DNA from: Rachicladosporium sp. CCFEE 5018
Lineage: Eukaryota > Ascomycota > Dothideomycetes > Cladosporiales > Cladosporiaceae
Direction: 5' to 3'
Length of the DNA: 64,000 nt
Assembly: GCA_002077045.2 (NCBI GenBank)
Contig: KZ111165.1
Coordinates: forward strand, 195,364-259,363
Both the position numbers and the translations under genes were made by a program. Below, piece after piece: positions 63,055-64,000 of this stretch (position 1 is its first letter; every line of letters begins with the position of its first letter). The notes under the pieces are model-generated. The model worked only from the letters and a program-made list of their open reading frames with translations. It searched no databases and was not told the origin of the DNA.

Positions 63055-64000
63055 TCATGCCTCCTCGCTCACGATCTTGTATAGCACCATCACCGCCTGA
63101 CCCTTGTGTCCATTCTGCCTCATCGCTTCCGTCGCATCACACACGACATCGTCGTCAATCCTGACCCACTCCGACTCTCCGTTCTTCACTCCTGCACTTG
63201 CCCGGCGACGGTCCACGAAGTAATGCCCGGCATTGCTGCTGATGCCCTTGTGCCTCACCACAACTTCGAGCCTGTACTTCATCTTGTGTGGCTGACTGAA
63301 CTCGAGCTCACTTGGCAGCTCGACGATGGTGTTGATCTTTGAGCTAGTCATCCAGTCAACCCGGTTCAGTTTGATGACGAGGTTGTCCGGCAGCTTGCTG
63401 TAAGTCGACACCTGATGCTGTGCTGGGTGACTACAGTTCGAGCACTTCATCTCCAGCTCCGAGTCGTCAGTCTTCCTCAGCAGCTCGGCCAGATCAGCTG
63501 GTCCTTTATTTGGCACAGCAACGTCAATGAAGTTGCTCGGCACCTTGCGCGAGTCACCCTTGTGGTTGCATGACTTGCAGACCGGTGTCACTTGCTCCTC
63601 GACAGCGAAAGACTTCATCACTCCAGCGGCATCCTTGGTGAGCTTGTCTTGTTCGAGGTCGTCCAGAAGCAAGGTGTACAACTCGAAGCAGTCCTGCTGA
63701 GTGGCACCGGTCATGTTGCGGCCAGTGCTGGCATTAATGTTGTCGTCCGGACATCCGAAGCCCAGCAGCTGCTGAAAGGCGTAGGCAGTGATGTAATGCT
63801 TGTCAGTGTCTCCAGATTCGCTGCGGAGGTCCTCGAGTAAGTTCCGGAGATGTTTGGCGATGCTGATGGTGTCCAGATCCCTGGCTCTCAGTGCAGCATT
63901 GACCTTCGCCTTCACTTCTGCCTTCAGTACTCCCAGCTTGGACTCTGCAAGCTTCTGCAGCTTCTTCGCTCCCTTCACTCCGCTCTTCTCCACGTCCATT
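63055..64000 (-). CDS. Ubiquitin carboxyl-terminal hydrolase (USP family), copy 2, N-terminus beyond the window
   Basis: 314 visible residues, the same as copy 1. The QQD box, zinc knuckles and catalytic His box are present and the catalytic Cys box is missing from the visible part. The sequence stops at the window edge, one base upstream of an ATG that is probably an internal Met. Confidence 0.85.
   Translation of the reverse strand, partial: MDVEKSGVKGAKKLQKLAESKLGVLKAEVKAKVNAALRARDLDTISIAKHLRNLLEDLRSESGDTDKHYITAYAFQQLLGFGCPDDNINASTGRNMTGATQQDCFELYTLLLDDLEQDKLTKDAAGVMKSFAVEEQVTPVCKSCNHKGDSRKVPSNFIDVAVPNKGPADLAELLRKTDDSELEMKCSNCSHPAQHQVSTYSKLPDNLVIKLNRVDWMTSSKINTIVELPSELEFSQPHKMKYRLEVVVRHKGISSNAGHYFVDRRRASAGVKNGESEWVRIDDDVVCDATEAMRQNGHKGQAVMVLYKIVSEEA

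Larger units (their letters stand above)
35194..64000. repeat. Copy 2 of the 28.8-kb duplicated segment
   Basis: Begins inside the oxidase at the base equal to 6267 of copy 1 and ends at the base equal to 35093. Gene order and exon structure match copy 1 throughout. A 28-bp insertion at 39744-39771 is specific to this copy. Confidence 0.95.
60330..64000. repeat. 3671-bp terminal stretch with no difference from copy 1
   Basis: Counterpart of 31423-35093. It stops at the window edge on the very base at which copy 1 meets the N gap. Confidence 0.85.

Noticed and set aside
1..64000. Transposons, CRISPR arrays, viral sequence, tRNA or rRNA genes
   Set aside because: Looked for reverse transcriptase, transposase or integrase motifs, regular repeat-spacer patterns and cloverleaf-type sequence by eye. 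None found, though tRNAs are easy to miss without a covariance search.

Overview
The window is nuclear DNA of a filamentous or yeast-like ascomycete. The genes have short introns (about 50-60 bp) with GTAAGT-type donors and CTAAC/TACTAAC-type branch points. The gene families are fungal: a Zn2Cys6 regulator, SWC3, an Srs2 helicase, mitochondrial bL36, a DHA2 transporter and a bilirubin-oxidase-like multicopper oxidase. Gene content fits Dothideomycetes. Two collinear, moderately diverged copies of one locus would suit a hybrid or whole-genome-duplicated black yeast such as Hortaea werneckii, or a heterozygous diploid. That species assignment is inference.

Layout: 1-6266 is single-copy in this window (a left-truncated MFS sugar transporter, a small conserved protein of unknown function, eIF4E). 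From 6267 to 35093 lies 'copy 1' of a 28.8-kb segment. A run of exactly 100 N fills 35094-35193. 'Copy 2' of the same segment, same order and orientation, fills 35194-64000. Each copy carries: multicopper oxidase (-), SWC3 (-), mitochondrial bL36 (+), folylpolyglutamate synthase (-), DHA2 transporter (-), Baeyer-Villiger-type monooxygenase (+), MFS sugar transporter (-), zinc alcohol/polyol dehydrogenase (-), extended-SDR epimerase/reductase (-), Zn2Cys6 regulator (+), unknown protein (+), Srs2-type helicase (-), and a ubiquitin protease cut by the gap or window edge (-). Intron positions and phases are the same in both copies wherever I traced them.

The copies differ by several percent over most of their length. 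Divergence falls from about 29.6 kb, and the last 3671 bp (31423-35093 versus 60330-64000) show no difference. Both copies end on the same base, one at the N gap and the other at the window edge. This looks like two homeologous or allelic contigs sharing a collapsed terminal unitig and joined head to tail by scaffolding, but a true tandem duplication cannot be excluded from the sequence. Copy 1 of the oxidase has a frameshift; copy 2 is open across the same site.

The middle block (DHA2 transporter, monooxygenase, sugar transporter, dehydrogenase, epimerase, Zn2Cys6 regulator) looks like a small catabolic gene cluster set among housekeeping genes. A 60-bp block with nested dyad symmetry and CreA-like hexamers is identical in both copies in the divergent promoter of the transporter and monooxygenase. 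I found no transposon, tRNA, rRNA or CRISPR.
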